From assembly GCF_025917685.1 (NCBI RefSeq), contig NZ_CP089518.1, forward strand, positions 4,589,001 through 4,653,000: a DNA stretch of 64,000 nucleotides. Direction: 5' to 3'. The position numbers were made by a program, and so were the translations under genes. Positions within the stretch are counted from its first letter, which is position 1, and each line of letters begins with the position of its first letter. Below the pieces are notes generated by a model. That model saw only the letters and a list, made by a program, of their open reading frames with translations, searched no databases and was not told where the DNA came from. Origin of the DNA: Bacillus cereus. GTDB lineage: Bacteria; Bacillota; Bacilli; Bacillales; Bacillaceae_G. Shown here one piece after another: positions 23,887 through 33,561 of this stretch.

Positions 23887-24909
23887 ATGAAGCTATTTTT
23901 ACGTGATCATTTTGCATTTTTTCTACTGTACATACTAAACTTCGGTATTATTTTCGTTCTCTATGATGCAGTAGATGGATTTCAAAATAATAAATTTTAT
24001 TTCGTCGTTTTAAGCTTATACTTATTCATTTGTTTCCTCGCTTACCGTTACGTTCGTAACCGTAGAATGTATCATAGATTAAGTGAGCAACCAGAGAAAA
24101 TGGAAGATGCGTTTATTGAAAGAGCGACCGCTCCGATGCCTCACGGTGTCAATGAACTCGTGCGTACGCAATACCGTCTCTTCCAAAAAGAACTACAATC
24201 ATATGAAGTAAAACAACAGGAACATCAATTGTTCATTAATCACTGGGTGCATCAAATGAAAACACCCGTTTCTGTTATGCAACTTATGGTGCTGGAAATG
24301 GAAGATGAGCATTTAATTCCTAAGTTTAAAAAAGAATTAGAACGACTCAATCAAGGACTTGATATGGCTTTATACATGGCAAGATTAAATAACTTCCATG
24401 AAGATTTCCACGTTGAGACGATTTCATTAAAAGATACTGTAACAAAAAATATTAACGGATTAAAAGAACTATTCATTCGTAATGGTGTCTTCCCTGTTTT
24501 AGAAGTTCATTCTGATTTAAAAGTTGCTTCTGATGCAAAATGGCTAAAATTCATTATCTATCAGTTAATGACAAATGCTGTTCGTTATTCGGGTGAATGC
24601 GGAAAGAAAGTATTTCTATCAGCTTATCGAAACGGAAAAGATATTATTTTAGAAGTTCGTGATGAAGGCGTTGGTATTCCGCAAGAAGATGTTCGAAGAG
24701 TATTTGAACCGTTTTACACTGGAAAAAATGGTCGTATATTCGGAGAGTCTACTGGTATGGGACTTTATATTGTAAGTAAAATTTGTGATTATTTAGGTCA
24801 CTCTGTCAAACTAGATTCTGAAGTTGGAAAAGGAACGACGATTAAAATCATCTTCCATAATGCTGCAAATAATCAAGCAGAAAATACGGAGAAGGTGACC
24901 GAAGCATGA
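23887..24909 (+). CDS. BceS-type intramembrane-sensing histidine kinase
   Basis: 340 residues. Two membrane helices at about 10-27 and 37-55, joined by only ~10 residues outside the membrane, the defining trait of BceS-like kinases that sense through their ABC transporter. Phospho-acceptor His122 in HQMKTPVSVM, N box QLMTNAVRYS, G boxes DEGVGIP and GMGLYIV. The gene ends just before a terminator-like hairpin (24929-24960), which precedes the first permease gene, so transporter expression would be lower than or separate from the regulator genes. Confidence 0.9.
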   Translation: MKLFLRDHFAFFLLYILNFGIIFVLYDAVDGFQNNKFYFVVLSLYLFICFLAYRYVRNRRMYHRLSEQPEKMEDAFIERATAPMPHGVNELVRTQYRLFQKELQSYEVKQQEHQLFINHWVHQMKTPVSVMQLMVLEMEDEHLIPKFKKELERLNQGLDMALYMARLNNFHEDFHVETISLKDTVTKNINGLKELFIRNGVFPVLEVHSDLKVASDAKWLKFIIYQLMTNAVRYSGECGKKVFLSAYRNGKDIILEVRDEGVGIPQEDVRRVFEPFYTGKNGRIFGESTGMGLYIVSKICDYLGHSVKLDSEVGKGTTIKIIFHNAANNQAENTEKVTEA

Positions 24910-24928
24910 TCGTAACATATGCTAGCAG

Positions 24929-24960
24929 AATGTATGAGAACTTACTCTCATACATTTTTT
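24929..24960 (+). terminator. Hairpin between kinase and first permease gene
   Basis: AATGTATGAG (24929-24938) pairs with CTCATACATT (24947-24956), followed by a T run to 24960. Confidence 0.65.
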
Positions 24961-25003
24961 GCAATAAAACTACATATTGGCCTTCTATCGGGAGGTACTT
25001 ATT

Positions 25004-26974
25004 ATGACATTTTGGCAATTCGCATTCAAAAATGTAACGCGCAACTCAAGGGCTTATTTTGCCTACTTTTTAAGCAGTGCCTTTTCAATTGCTGTTTTCT
25101 TTTCGTTTGCCGTTTATTTATTCCATCCGAAATTACAAAATTTCAGTATGATCTCTGAAATTTCAGGATTAATGATTTTTTCAGAAGTTGTCATTGTATT
25201 GTTCTCTTTCTTCTTTTTACTATATTCAATCGGATCATTTTTAAAAGTTCGAAAAAAACAATTTGGGATTTTAACCATTTTAGGTATATCGAAAAAGCAA
25301 TTACATCGTCTCGTTTTTACAGAAAATATGTTAATTGGTATTTTATCTATCTTTTTCGGCATGCAGTTTGGATTTGTTTTTTCGCAATTTTTCTTATTAG
25401 TGACAGCGAAAATTTCGCACGTACCAGGGATATATTTATATATCCCTACGAATGCTTTCATTTTAACAACGATTGTGTTTCTTGGTCTCTTTATCGCTGT
25501 ATCTGCATTCACACCAATGCTTATTCGAACAAAAAAAGCAGTGCACCTTTTAAATACAAACAATGTAAAACAAAAAGAAAGAAAACCATCCATATCCATT
25601 TCTCTATTTGGTGCTATCTGTTTATTAGGTGGTTATATTTTAGCTGCAAACCCTAAATATTTCTTCTCAATAAACCCGCAAGTAGGCGTTATATATATGG
25701 TTTCAAGTATTTTTGTGATTCCAGCACTTGTTACAATTGGGACATATTTTTTCTTTTCTCAAATTAGTTTCTTACTTATTTATATTTTAAAGAAAAGAAG
25801 AAATTTTTATATGAAACGGATTAATATGCTTTGGATTTCGGATTTAGCAAGTCGTATTCGAACGAATATCAATATGCTTTTTATTGTAGCAATGCTATCT
25901 ACTGTAGCTTTTACAATGATTACGTTTTTATATAGTTTTGGAAAGTTTACAAAGCTAGATGTTACGAGAAGTTCACCTTTTCCATTTTCTTATTTTTCAT
26001 ATGACGCAAATCCTTTTGCTAACAAGCATTTAACTTGGCTTGAACAGCAGTTACAAAAAGAAAATTTCTCTTATAAAAAGATAGAAGCTGATTTATATGA
26101 AACACCACTGAAAGAAGATGAAGGTATAACGACTTACAATGACATCTATGCAATAAAACAAAGTGACTATAATAAACTTGCAGCTTCCCTGCGAATGAAA
26201 CAACTATTCATGAGCGATAACGAAGCATATGTCTTAAGCGATAGCGCTTATTTCACCTTATTCAGCCAATTTGAGCCAAGCTTCAATAGAAAATCCATTA
26301 CACTTTCTAGCACAAATACGATATTACAAGTAAAGGGCTATGAACAAGCAGGGGCCATTCCATCTAACTTTTCATATCAAACTTTAATTTTACCCGATGT
26401 TGTTGTAAACAACTTACCAAGTACAACAAAGCATGTATCAGCGTACAATTATAACGTACAAAACTGGGAAAAGACGTATGAAATTGCTAGTGATTTTATG
26501 AAAAAAATACAAAAAGATCGACAGGAATTCCAATACGAAGGCCCTCTTATACGCTCCTATGAATCAGCAGACTCATTATATAGAATAACATCAGGTAGTG
26601 CTTCATACTTCCTGATTGGGACATTCTTAGGAATCATTTTCTTTATTGGAGCAGGCAGCGTTCTTTACTTCAGAATGTATACCGATTTAACGAACGAACA
26701 AGAAAAATATGTAGCGATTTCAAAAATTGGCGTAACGGATGCTGAAATGAAACGCTCTGCAACAATTCAACTTAGTATTTTATTTTTCGTTCCGTATATT
26801 ATGGCATCCATTCATACAATATTCGCAACAAAAATGCTTCAAGATGTAATTGCTTTATCGCTTTTCAAAGAAATTTCAGCCGTCCTTATTATTTTTGGCG
26901 TAGTTGAAATCATCTTTTTCTTATTCATTCGTTCCTTTTACATGCGAAAGTTATCAGAGTATACGAATGGTTAG
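25004..26974 (+). CDS. BceB-type permease, paralogue 1 of 3
   Basis: 656 residues starting MTFWQFAFKNVTRNS after GGGAGGT. Ten membrane helices with FtsX-like domains near both ends and an extracellular domain of about 200 residues (about 320-530). It shares near-identical blocks with the two permeases that follow (for example MKRINMLWISDLASRIRTNINMLF and IFFIGAGSVLYFRMYTDLTNEQEKY are split over both ends). The extracellular parts have diverged most. It probably pairs with the one ATPase at 29023-29775. Confidence 0.88.
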   Translation: MTFWQFAFKNVTRNSRAYFAYFLSSAFSIAVFFSFAVYLFHPKLQNFSMISEISGLMIFSEVVIVLFSFFFLLYSIGSFLKVRKKQFGILTILGISKKQLHRLVFTENMLIGILSIFFGMQFGFVFSQFFLLVTAKISHVPGIYLYIPTNAFILTTIVFLGLFIAVSAFTPMLIRTKKAVHLLNTNNVKQKERKPSISISLFGAICLLGGYILAANPKYFFSINPQVGVIYMVSSIFVIPALVTIGTYFFFSQISFLLIYILKKRRNFYMKRINMLWISDLASRIRTNINMLFIVAMLSTVAFTMITFLYSFGKFTKLDVTRSSPFPFSYFSYDANPFANKHLTWLEQQLQKENFSYKKIEADLYETPLKEDEGITTYNDIYAIKQSDYNKLAASLRMKQLFMSDNEAYVLSDSAYFTLFSQFEPSFNRKSITLSSTNTILQVKGYEQAGAIPSNFSYQTLILPDVVVNNLPSTTKHVSAYNYNVQNWEKTYEIASDFMKKIQKDRQEFQYEGPLIRSYESADSLYRITSGSASYFLIGTFLGIIFFIGAGSVLYFRMYTDLTNEQEKYVAISKIGVTDAEMKRSATIQLSILFFVPYIMASIHTIFATKMLQDVIALSLFKEISAVLIIFGVVEIIFFLFIRSFYMRKLSEYTNG

Positions 26975-27046
26975 ACTATAAAAGTTATTACAGGAAAAGG
27001 GTATCTCTTGTATCCTTTTCCTCTTCACGCTACTAGGAGGCTTAGA

Positions 27047-29002
27047 ATGACATTTTGGCAGTTTGCATTTAAAAACGTGACGCGGAACGCCAGAGCTTAT
27101 TTCGCCTATTTTGTAAGCAGCGCGTTTTCTATCGCCATCTTTTTCTCATTTGCAGTTTACTTATTCCATCCTAAATTGCATATGACAAACGTTAATTTTT
27201 TTCTAAACATATTAATGACAATTTCAGAAGTTGTCATCGCGTTCTTTTCATTTTTCTTTTTACTATACTCGATTGGGACGTTTTTAAAAGTACGAAAAAA
27301 ACAGTTTGGAATTTTAACAGTACTTGGCATATCCCAACAACAATTAAAAAGACTCGTCTTTTTAGAAAATATGTTAATCGGTGTTCTTTCCATATTTTTT
27401 GGCATTCAACTCGGACTTGTCTTTTCACAGTTCTTTTTATTAGTTACCGCCAAAATTACACATGTACCTGGTTTATATTTATATTGGCCGACAGCCGCTA
27501 TTATTTTAACAACGGTAATCTTTCTCGGACTCTTTATTCTCGTATCGTCCTTTACGCCGATGCTGATCCGTACGAGAAAAGCTGTACGACTTTTAAAAGA
27601 AGGAAAACAGCAAAAAGAAAGAAAAGCATCCGTGCTTATTTCTTTATTTGGTGCGCTATGTTTAATATCCGGATACGTATTAGCAGCAAATCCGCTATAT
27701 TTTATGTCGCTAGGTGACATCATCGGGCCTTTATATATCATCTCTAGTATACTTGTCATTCCGTCTCTCATTGCAGCCGGAACATACTTCTTCTTCTCAC
27801 AAATTAGCTTCTTGCTCATTCGTATATTGAAAACACGAAGAAAGTTTTATATGAAACGGATTAATATGCTTTGGATTTCTGATTTAGCAACTCGTATTCG
27901 AACGAATATTAACATGCTCTTTATTGTAGCGATGCTATCGACGCTCGCTTTTACAATGATTACATTCTTATATGGATTCGGGAAATTTACAAAGTTTGAT
28001 GAAATTAGGCAAAATCCTTTCCCGTTTACTTATTTATCACATACTGAAAATACGTTAGCTGATGAGCATTTAAACTGGTTAGAGCAAAAATTTAATAAAG
28101 AGCACTTTACTTATAAAAAATATAAAACAGATATATATGAAGTATCTTCAGCTGAAGATAACACGCAGCTCTATTATGCCATTAAACAAAGTGACTATAA
28201 TATACTGGCTAAGGCGTTAAATTGGGAAACTCTCACAGTGAATAAAGACGAGTCTTATATATTAATTAAAGATTTAGATGCTCAAGTCATTGGAACGCTT
28301 CATAATAAGGAAAAGAAAAACACTCTTACACTTACTCAAAACTCTTTACCATTGCAGGTGAAAGACTATACAAGTTATAGCCCGTTCCCAATTGGTTTAG
28401 TACCTCAATTAATCGTACTATCTGATGAAAATGTAGAAGCATTATCATCTATTTCGAAACAAATGAGTGTATATAGCTTCAAAGTTCCAGATTGGGAAAA
28501 AGCATATAGTATTGGTTCAGCATTTATAACAAAAATCGCTAGCGACAATGCGGCGATTCAAGCAGAACATCCACCGTTCCACGCAAGTGAAGCAAGTCGC
28601 TCTTTATACAACAAGAAACTAAATGTTGCTTCCGTTTTCTTAATCGGAACTTTCCTTGGCGTTATTTTCTTTATTGGTGCTGGCAGTGTTCTTTACTTCC
28701 GAATGTATACAGATTTAACAAATGAGCAAGAAAAGTATATAACGATTACGAAAATCGGCTTAACAGAAGCCGAGATGAAGCGTTCAGCGACAATTCAGCT
28801 CGCTATTTTATTCTTCGTCCCTTACATTATGGCATCCATCCATACGATGTTTGCGACAAAGATGCTACAAGATATATTAAATCTCTCGTTCTTCGCTGAA
28901 ATTACAGTCGTACTTATGATTTTCGGAACTGTTGAAATTCTATTTTTCCTTTTAATTCGTTCCTTTTATATGCAAAAATTATCACAACATATTAAGTTTT
29001 AA
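27047..29002 (+). CDS. BceB-type permease, paralogue 2 of 3
   Basis: 651 residues from ATG 27047, behind TAGGAGG. The plan is as in paralogue 1, and it is the closest relative of that copy: the N-terminal helix, the MKRINMLWISDLATRIRTN block and the C-terminal MASIHTMFATKMLQ are almost unchanged, while the extracellular domain differs. A stem (about 26991-27022, AGGAAAAGG/CCTTTTCCT) lies in the gap to paralogue 1 and may slow transcription. It is separated from the ATPase gene by 20 nt. Confidence 0.88.
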   Translation: MTFWQFAFKNVTRNARAYFAYFVSSAFSIAIFFSFAVYLFHPKLHMTNVNFFLNILMTISEVVIAFFSFFFLLYSIGTFLKVRKKQFGILTVLGISQQQLKRLVFLENMLIGVLSIFFGIQLGLVFSQFFLLVTAKITHVPGLYLYWPTAAIILTTVIFLGLFILVSSFTPMLIRTRKAVRLLKEGKQQKERKASVLISLFGALCLISGYVLAANPLYFMSLGDIIGPLYIISSILVIPSLIAAGTYFFFSQISFLLIRILKTRRKFYMKRINMLWISDLATRIRTNINMLFIVAMLSTLAFTMITFLYGFGKFTKFDEIRQNPFPFTYLSHTENTLADEHLNWLEQKFNKEHFTYKKYKTDIYEVSSAEDNTQLYYAIKQSDYNILAKALNWETLTVNKDESYILIKDLDAQVIGTLHNKEKKNTLTLTQNSLPLQVKDYTSYSPFPIGLVPQLIVLSDENVEALSSISKQMSVYSFKVPDWEKAYSIGSAFITKIASDNAAIQAEHPPFHASEASRSLYNKKLNVASVFLIGTFLGVIFFIGAGSVLYFRMYTDLTNEQEKYITITKIGLTEAEMKRSATIQLAILFFVPYIMASIHTMFATKMLQDILNLSFFAEITVVLMIFGTVEILFFLLIRSFYMQKLSQHIKF

Positions 29003-29022
29003 AGAATAGAAAGGTGATTATT

Positions 29023-29775
29023 ATGGAAGAAGTATTACACATTAAAAACGTCTCAAAAGTGTATGAGGGAAAAGTCCCTCATACTGCTTTAAAAAATATA
29101 AATTTACACGTAGATAAAGGTGAGTTCGTTGCGATTATGGGGCCGTCTGGGAGCGGGAAATCTACGTTTTTAAACGTTATTTCCACAATTGATTCTCCTA
29201 CTTCTGGTGATGTCGTTATTAGCGGAAAAAAACCGCATACATTTCGTAGAGAGAAGTTAGCTATTTTCCGCCGACAAGAGTTAGGATTTGTTTTCCAAAA
29301 CTTTAACCTACTAGATACACTAACAATCGGTGAAAATATCGTACTACCTTTAACATTAGATAATGTTCCATTAAAAGAAATGGATGAAAAGCTTGATAAC
29401 ATTTCAAAAAAGCTTGGAATTGATCATATTTTGGATAAACGTATTTTTGAAGTTTCTGGCGGACAAGCACAGCGTACCGCAGTAGCACGTGCCGTTATTC
29501 ATCACCCGTCTCTTTTACTAGCTGATGAACCGACAGGAAACCTGGACTCAAAAGCAGCTATCGATGTAATGGAACTATTTACGAAGTTAAATAAAGAAGA
29601 AGATGCAACGATTTTAATGGTTACGCACGATCCGTTTGCAGCTAGTTATTGTAACCGCGTCATTTTCATTAAAGACGGCGAGCTTTACAATGAACTACAC
29701 CGCGGATTGTACCGTGAAAAATTCTATCAAGAAATATTAGATGTTTTAGCATTATTAGGAGGAAGACGTGGATGA
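29023..29775 (+). CDS. BceA-type ATPase shared by three permeases
   Basis: 250 residues from ATG 29023; the GTG at 29014 overlaps the AAAGGTG ribosome binding site. Walker A GPSGSGKST, signature VSGGQAQR, Walker B LLLADEPTGNLDS and switch MVTHDP are intact, with the Bce C-terminal extension ELHRGLYREKFYQEIL. It is the only ATPase among the three permease genes of this cluster, so it presumably serves all of them. Its stop overlaps the next permease start (ATGA). Confidence 0.9.
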   Translation: MEEVLHIKNVSKVYEGKVPHTALKNINLHVDKGEFVAIMGPSGSGKSTFLNVISTIDSPTSGDVVISGKKPHTFRREKLAIFRRQELGFVFQNFNLLDTLTIGENIVLPLTLDNVPLKEMDEKLDNISKKLGIDHILDKRIFEVSGGQAQRTAVARAVIHHPSLLLADEPTGNLDSKAAIDVMELFTKLNKEEDATILMVTHDPFAASYCNRVIFIKDGELYNELHRGLYREKFYQEILDVLALLGGRRG

Positions 29776-31751
29776 CATTTTGGCAATTTGCATTTAAAAA
29801 TGTCTCGCGTAATTCGAAAGCATATTTCGCTTACTTTGTAAGTAGTGCATTTTCTATTATGGTTTTCTTTTCATTTACTGTATACGCGTATCATCCGCGG
29901 TTACAAATTATGAATACATTGCAGGAACGAGATCCACTCATGAACTTAGCTGGCATGGCACAGTTTGTTATCGTTTTGTTCTCGTTCTTCTTTCTCTTAT
30001 ATTCTATCGGAACATTTTTAAATGTACGGAAACAACAATTTGGCATTTTAACTGTTCTCGGTATATCTCAAAAACAATTAAAGCGGCTTTTGTTTACTGA
30101 AAACATGATAATTGGAATGCTCGCTATCTTTGCAGGTATTCAAGGCGGTCTTGTATTTTCTAACTTTTTCTTACTCGTTACTTCTAAATTAACAAGTGCA
30201 AAAGGCCTCTATTTATATTGGCCAACAGAAGCAATTATCGTTACAACAGTAACTTTTATTATTTTATTTTTCATCGTTTCTACATTTACACCGATGTTCA
30301 TTCGTACTCGGAAAACAACTCGATTAATTAAAAATAATAAAAATGAAAAAGACGAAAAAAGGCCGTCTATACTCATTTCATTATTTGCCTTAATTTGTTT
30401 AGGGCTATGCTATTATATTGCCGGTTACCCGCAAAGCTATATAACAGAAAAAAATTTACAAAACGGCTCTGTATACCTTATTATATTATCTATTTTACCG
30501 CTCGTAATAGTCGGAACATATTTATTCTTTTCACAGACGTTTCTCCTCTTTATCTTTATCTTAAAAAAGTGGAGAAAGTTTTATATGAAACAAATAAACA
30601 TGTTATGGATTTCAGATTTAGCTAGCCGTACGCGTAGTAATATTAATGTGCTCTTTATCGTTTCTATGTTGTCAGCACTTGCATTCACAATTATTACCGG
30701 GTTATTCGCTGCTAATAATAATACGAAAGCATCGATATTAGAACGATATCCTTTCCCCTTCACATATACGTCCAAAGGTGAAAATTCATTTGAACAAAAG
30801 CACATTGCTACAATTGAAACAGAGCTTACAAACGCTAATTTTCAATACGATAAGCATAAGTTTACAGTGTTAAAAGACACAGCTTTAAAAGAAGACATTA
30901 CGCTTATGAAAATGAGTGACTATAACACACTTGCGAAACAGTTAAAACGGCCGGAAATAATCCTTGATTCTACACAAGTTTATATTATTTCTCGGTACTC
31001 GCCAGAACTCTTAAATCTTGTATCAAATCCATTTGCAAAACAAAATACAATTACACTCGGATCCAATAAAAAGGAATTTCATATTAAAGGATTTATTAAT
31101 AAAGGGATTGAACCATCCTTTCTCTTCCCACATTTAATTGTTGTACAAGATTATGTATTTGATAATATGATTCCTCATATTGAAACGACTATAGTTTATA
31201 ACTACTTCGTTGAGAACTGGGAAGATGCAATTGTTCCGACGAAAAATATGTTAAAACATATTAGGAATGATACGGATAGCTTCTATAAGGCATATAAAGA
31301 TCCAGAATCGGCTCCTAACGCCCCATTTGATATTTATACAGCTGCTGATGATCTAAACTACAGTAAAGGAAATTCAATTGCTACTTTCTTTATTTGGACA
31401 TTTCTCGGCTTTATTTTCTTTATCGGGGCAGCCAGTGTTTTATACTTCCGTATGTATAATGACTTAACGACTGAAAAACAAAAGTACATTACAATTACAA
31501 AACTCGGCTTAACAGAATCAGAAATGTTTCGTTCTGCAACGATTCAATTAGGGATTTTATTTTTCATTCCTTATATCGTTGCTGGTATTCATACAATATT
31601 TGCGATTAAGTTTTTACAAAGCATGTTTTCTTTCTCTTTATTAAAAGAATTAGTGATTATACTTACTTTGTTCGGGATTATCGAGATTATTTTCTTCTTC
31701 TTAATCCGTTCTCTTTACACCAATAAATTATCACAGCATATTAAAACATGA
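29772..31751 (+). CDS. BceB-type permease, paralogue 3 of 3
   Basis: 659 residues, overlapping the ATPase gene by 4 nt. It keeps the family blocks (MTFWQFAFKNVSRNSKAYFAYF; MKQINMLWISDLASRTRSN) but is more divergent from copies 1 and 2 than they are from each other, for example WTFLGFIFFIGAASVLYF and the whole extracellular domain. Direct coupling to the ATPase suggests it is the original partner, with the other two arising by duplication. That order is inference. Confidence 0.88.
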   Translation: MTFWQFAFKNVSRNSKAYFAYFVSSAFSIMVFFSFTVYAYHPRLQIMNTLQERDPLMNLAGMAQFVIVLFSFFFLLYSIGTFLNVRKQQFGILTVLGISQKQLKRLLFTENMIIGMLAIFAGIQGGLVFSNFFLLVTSKLTSAKGLYLYWPTEAIIVTTVTFIILFFIVSTFTPMFIRTRKTTRLIKNNKNEKDEKRPSILISLFALICLGLCYYIAGYPQSYITEKNLQNGSVYLIILSILPLVIVGTYLFFSQTFLLFIFILKKWRKFYMKQINMLWISDLASRTRSNINVLFIVSMLSALAFTIITGLFAANNNTKASILERYPFPFTYTSKGENSFEQKHIATIETELTNANFQYDKHKFTVLKDTALKEDITLMKMSDYNTLAKQLKRPEIILDSTQVYIISRYSPELLNLVSNPFAKQNTITLGSNKKEFHIKGFINKGIEPSFLFPHLIVVQDYVFDNMIPHIETTIVYNYFVENWEDAIVPTKNMLKHIRNDTDSFYKAYKDPESAPNAPFDIYTAADDLNYSKGNSIATFFIWTFLGFIFFIGAASVLYFRMYNDLTTEKQKYITITKLGLTESEMFRSATIQLGILFFIPYIVAGIHTIFAIKFLQSMFSFSLLKELVIILTLFGIIEIIFFFLIRSLYTNKLSQHIKT

Positions 31752-31753
31752 AT

Positions 31754-31788
31754 AAAATGGCCTTGTGCAATACGCACAAGGCCATTTT
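31754..31788. terminator. Terminator between the permease and YjcZ-like genes
   Basis: A 15-bp perfect stem (31754-31768 with 31774-31788), with A and T tracts on both sides, serving convergent genes. Confidence 0.8.
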
Positions 31789-31804
31789 CAATAGTTTTTA
31801 ATAA

Positions 31805-32005
31805 TTAGCAGCAATATCCACCATAGCCGCCGCCATAACCGCCGTAACCACAAGAACCGCCGTAGCCACCATAACCGCCTCCGCCGAAGCAGCTAGCACC
31901 GATGATAATTAATAAAATAAACAATACAATTAGAAGCGCAAAACCGCCTCCGCAACCACGTCTGCGGTCGCAATCATCATGTCTGTGTTCACAATGTTCG
32001 CCCAT
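31805..32005 (-). CDS. YjcZ family small glycine-rich sporulation protein
   Basis: 66 residues: a polar His/Asp/Arg N-terminus, the membrane segment GFALLIVLFILLIIIGASC that defines the YjcZ family, then a Gly-Tyr tail of repeated GGYGG ending YCC. Family members are found in spore proteomes of bacilli. The protein is encoded alone behind an AAAGGAGGAAT site. Five Cys residues in 66 could give cross-linking; that is inference. Confidence 0.8.
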   Translation of the reverse strand: MGEHCEHRHDDCDRRRGCGGGFALLIVLFILLIIIGASCFGGGGYGGYGGSCGYGGYGGGYGGYCC

Positions 32006-32146
32006 TATTCTATTCCTCCTTTAGTATCATTCATAACAAGTTCTTCTTGTTCTAAATGAGGGGATTCCATTTATATTATGTTTTCAGGGCGAATAGGAAG
32101 CTTGGCTTTCCTAAAAACGGGCTTGTTTCGTGAAAAGGGCTGCAAA

Positions 32147-32172
32147 AAAAGATACCTGTTAAGGTATCTTTT
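32147..32172 (-). terminator. Terminator of the GntP operon
   Basis: AAAAGATACCT at 32147-32157 pairs with AGGTATCTTTT at 32162-32172, followed by a T run on the minus strand. It overlaps the permease stop codon. Confidence 0.8.
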
Positions 32173-33496
32173 AAAGAAGCATATTTAATAAAAGAGCAAA
32201 GCCGAATGCAATAAATGATAATAATGTCTCAAGTACAGTCCACGTTTTAAACGTTTCCTTCACTGTTAATCCTAAATACTCTTTTACAAGCCAAAAGCCT
32301 GCATCATTTACATGAGAAAACATTAATGATCCTGCCCCTGTTGCTATAACGAGCAATTCTAAATTCACACCAGACATGTGCTGAATAACCGGTGAAACAA
32401 TTCCTGCTGCTGTCGTTAATGCTACTGTAGCTGAACCTGTTGCAATTCGGATTAACCCCGCTACCATGAACGCTAAGACGATTGGTGATAATGAAATATG
32501 TTCTGCCATTTGAGCGATGGCTGTTCCAACACCACTTTCAATTAATATTTGCTTAAATCCACCACCTGCGCCGATAATTAAAATAATTGAACCGACTGGT
32601 AATAAACTTTCATCTGTTAATTTTTTTATCATCTTTTTATTGATTCCTTGTTTTATGCCAAGCAAATAAAATGCTGCGAAACATGAAATTAGTAAAGCGA
32701 TTACTGGGCTTCCAATAAAGATTAAAAATTCCGTCATTTCTTTCGGTAATGAAATATATGGTGCGACTACCGATAAAATCATTAAAACTACTGGTAATAA
32801 AATGATAAAGAATGAAACTTTACGACTTGGCAAATCAGTAGATACTGTTGTAACACGAACAAGTTCTGGTTCATTTTCAGGTATAACTCGCTTATGTACC
32901 CACTTTGCAAATACAGGCCCTGCGATAATGGCTGTTGGTAATGCGATAATTAATGAATACAATAGTACCTTTCCTAAGTTCGCATTATAAATACCAATTG
33001 CTGTCATTGCACCTGGATGCGGAGGCACTAAGCCATGTACAATCGATAATCCGGCAATAACAGGTAACGCAATTAACAATATATTTTGTTTCGTTGTTTT
33101 TCGAATTGAAATAACAAGTGGTAATAAAATGACGATTCCCACTTCAAAAAAAACTGGAATCCCTATAACAAATCCGGCGAATAACATTGCCCAAGGTAAT
33201 TTTTTCACCCCGAAGAATCGAATGAAGAAATCTGCTACTTGCATGCCAGCTCCTGAATCAGACATCATTTTCCCTAAAATTGTTCCGAGAGCCAAAATAC
33301 CAACTAAATGCCCTAGTACACTACCAACACCAGTTTCATAGGCAGTAACAATTTTGGTCAAGTTCAACCCAGACATAATAGCTAAAAATAGACTAGCAAC
33401 TGTTAAACTAATAAACGCATGCCATTTCCACCATGATACCCCTAAAATAACAATTGCGATCGCAATTAACGTGACGATTAATAAGTATATATCCAT
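32171..33496 (-). CDS. GntP family sugar-acid permease
   Basis: 441 residues with about 12 membrane helices. It has the GntP family features: GTILGKMMSDSGAG, HGLVPPHPGAM, HVNDAGFWLV and LTVKETFKTWTVLETL. Family members are proton symporters for gluconate and related hexonates. It is the last gene of the amino-sugar-acid operon, so the substrate may be a glucosaminate or acylated form rather than gluconate. An intrinsic terminator lies between it and the regulator gene, so it is probably expressed by read-through. GAAGGGGAATGGG precedes the ATG. Confidence 0.9.
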   Translation of the reverse strand: MDIYLLIVTLIAIAIVILGVSWWKWHAFISLTVASLFLAIMSGLNLTKIVTAYETGVGSVLGHLVGILALGTILGKMMSDSGAGMQVADFFIRFFGVKKLPWAMLFAGFVIGIPVFFEVGIVILLPLVISIRKTTKQNILLIALPVIAGLSIVHGLVPPHPGAMTAIGIYNANLGKVLLYSLIIALPTAIIAGPVFAKWVHKRVIPENEPELVRVTTVSTDLPSRKVSFFIILLPVVLMILSVVAPYISLPKEMTEFLIFIGSPVIALLISCFAAFYLLGIKQGINKKMIKKLTDESLLPVGSIILIIGAGGGFKQILIESGVGTAIAQMAEHISLSPIVLAFMVAGLIRIATGSATVALTTAAGIVSPVIQHMSGVNLELLVIATGAGSLMFSHVNDAGFWLVKEYLGLTVKETFKTWTVLETLLSFIAFGFALLLNMLL

Positions 33497-33530
33497 ATCC
33501 CATTCCCCTTCGATATGAAATTTTTTTACA

Positions 33531-33556
33531 AAAAAAGAGGGAATTGGTCCCTCTTC
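33531..33556 (-). terminator. Intra-operon terminator before the GntP gene
   Basis: On the minus strand, AAGAGGGA-ccaat-TCCCTCTT is followed by a run of T. It sits in the 65-bp gap between the GntR gene and the permease gene. Confidence 0.75.
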
Positions 33557-33561
33557 ACTTT

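Noticed and set aside
27157..27819. Minus-strand frames opposite the permease genes
   Set aside because: They are shadows of long coding frames on the plus strand and have no start signals.
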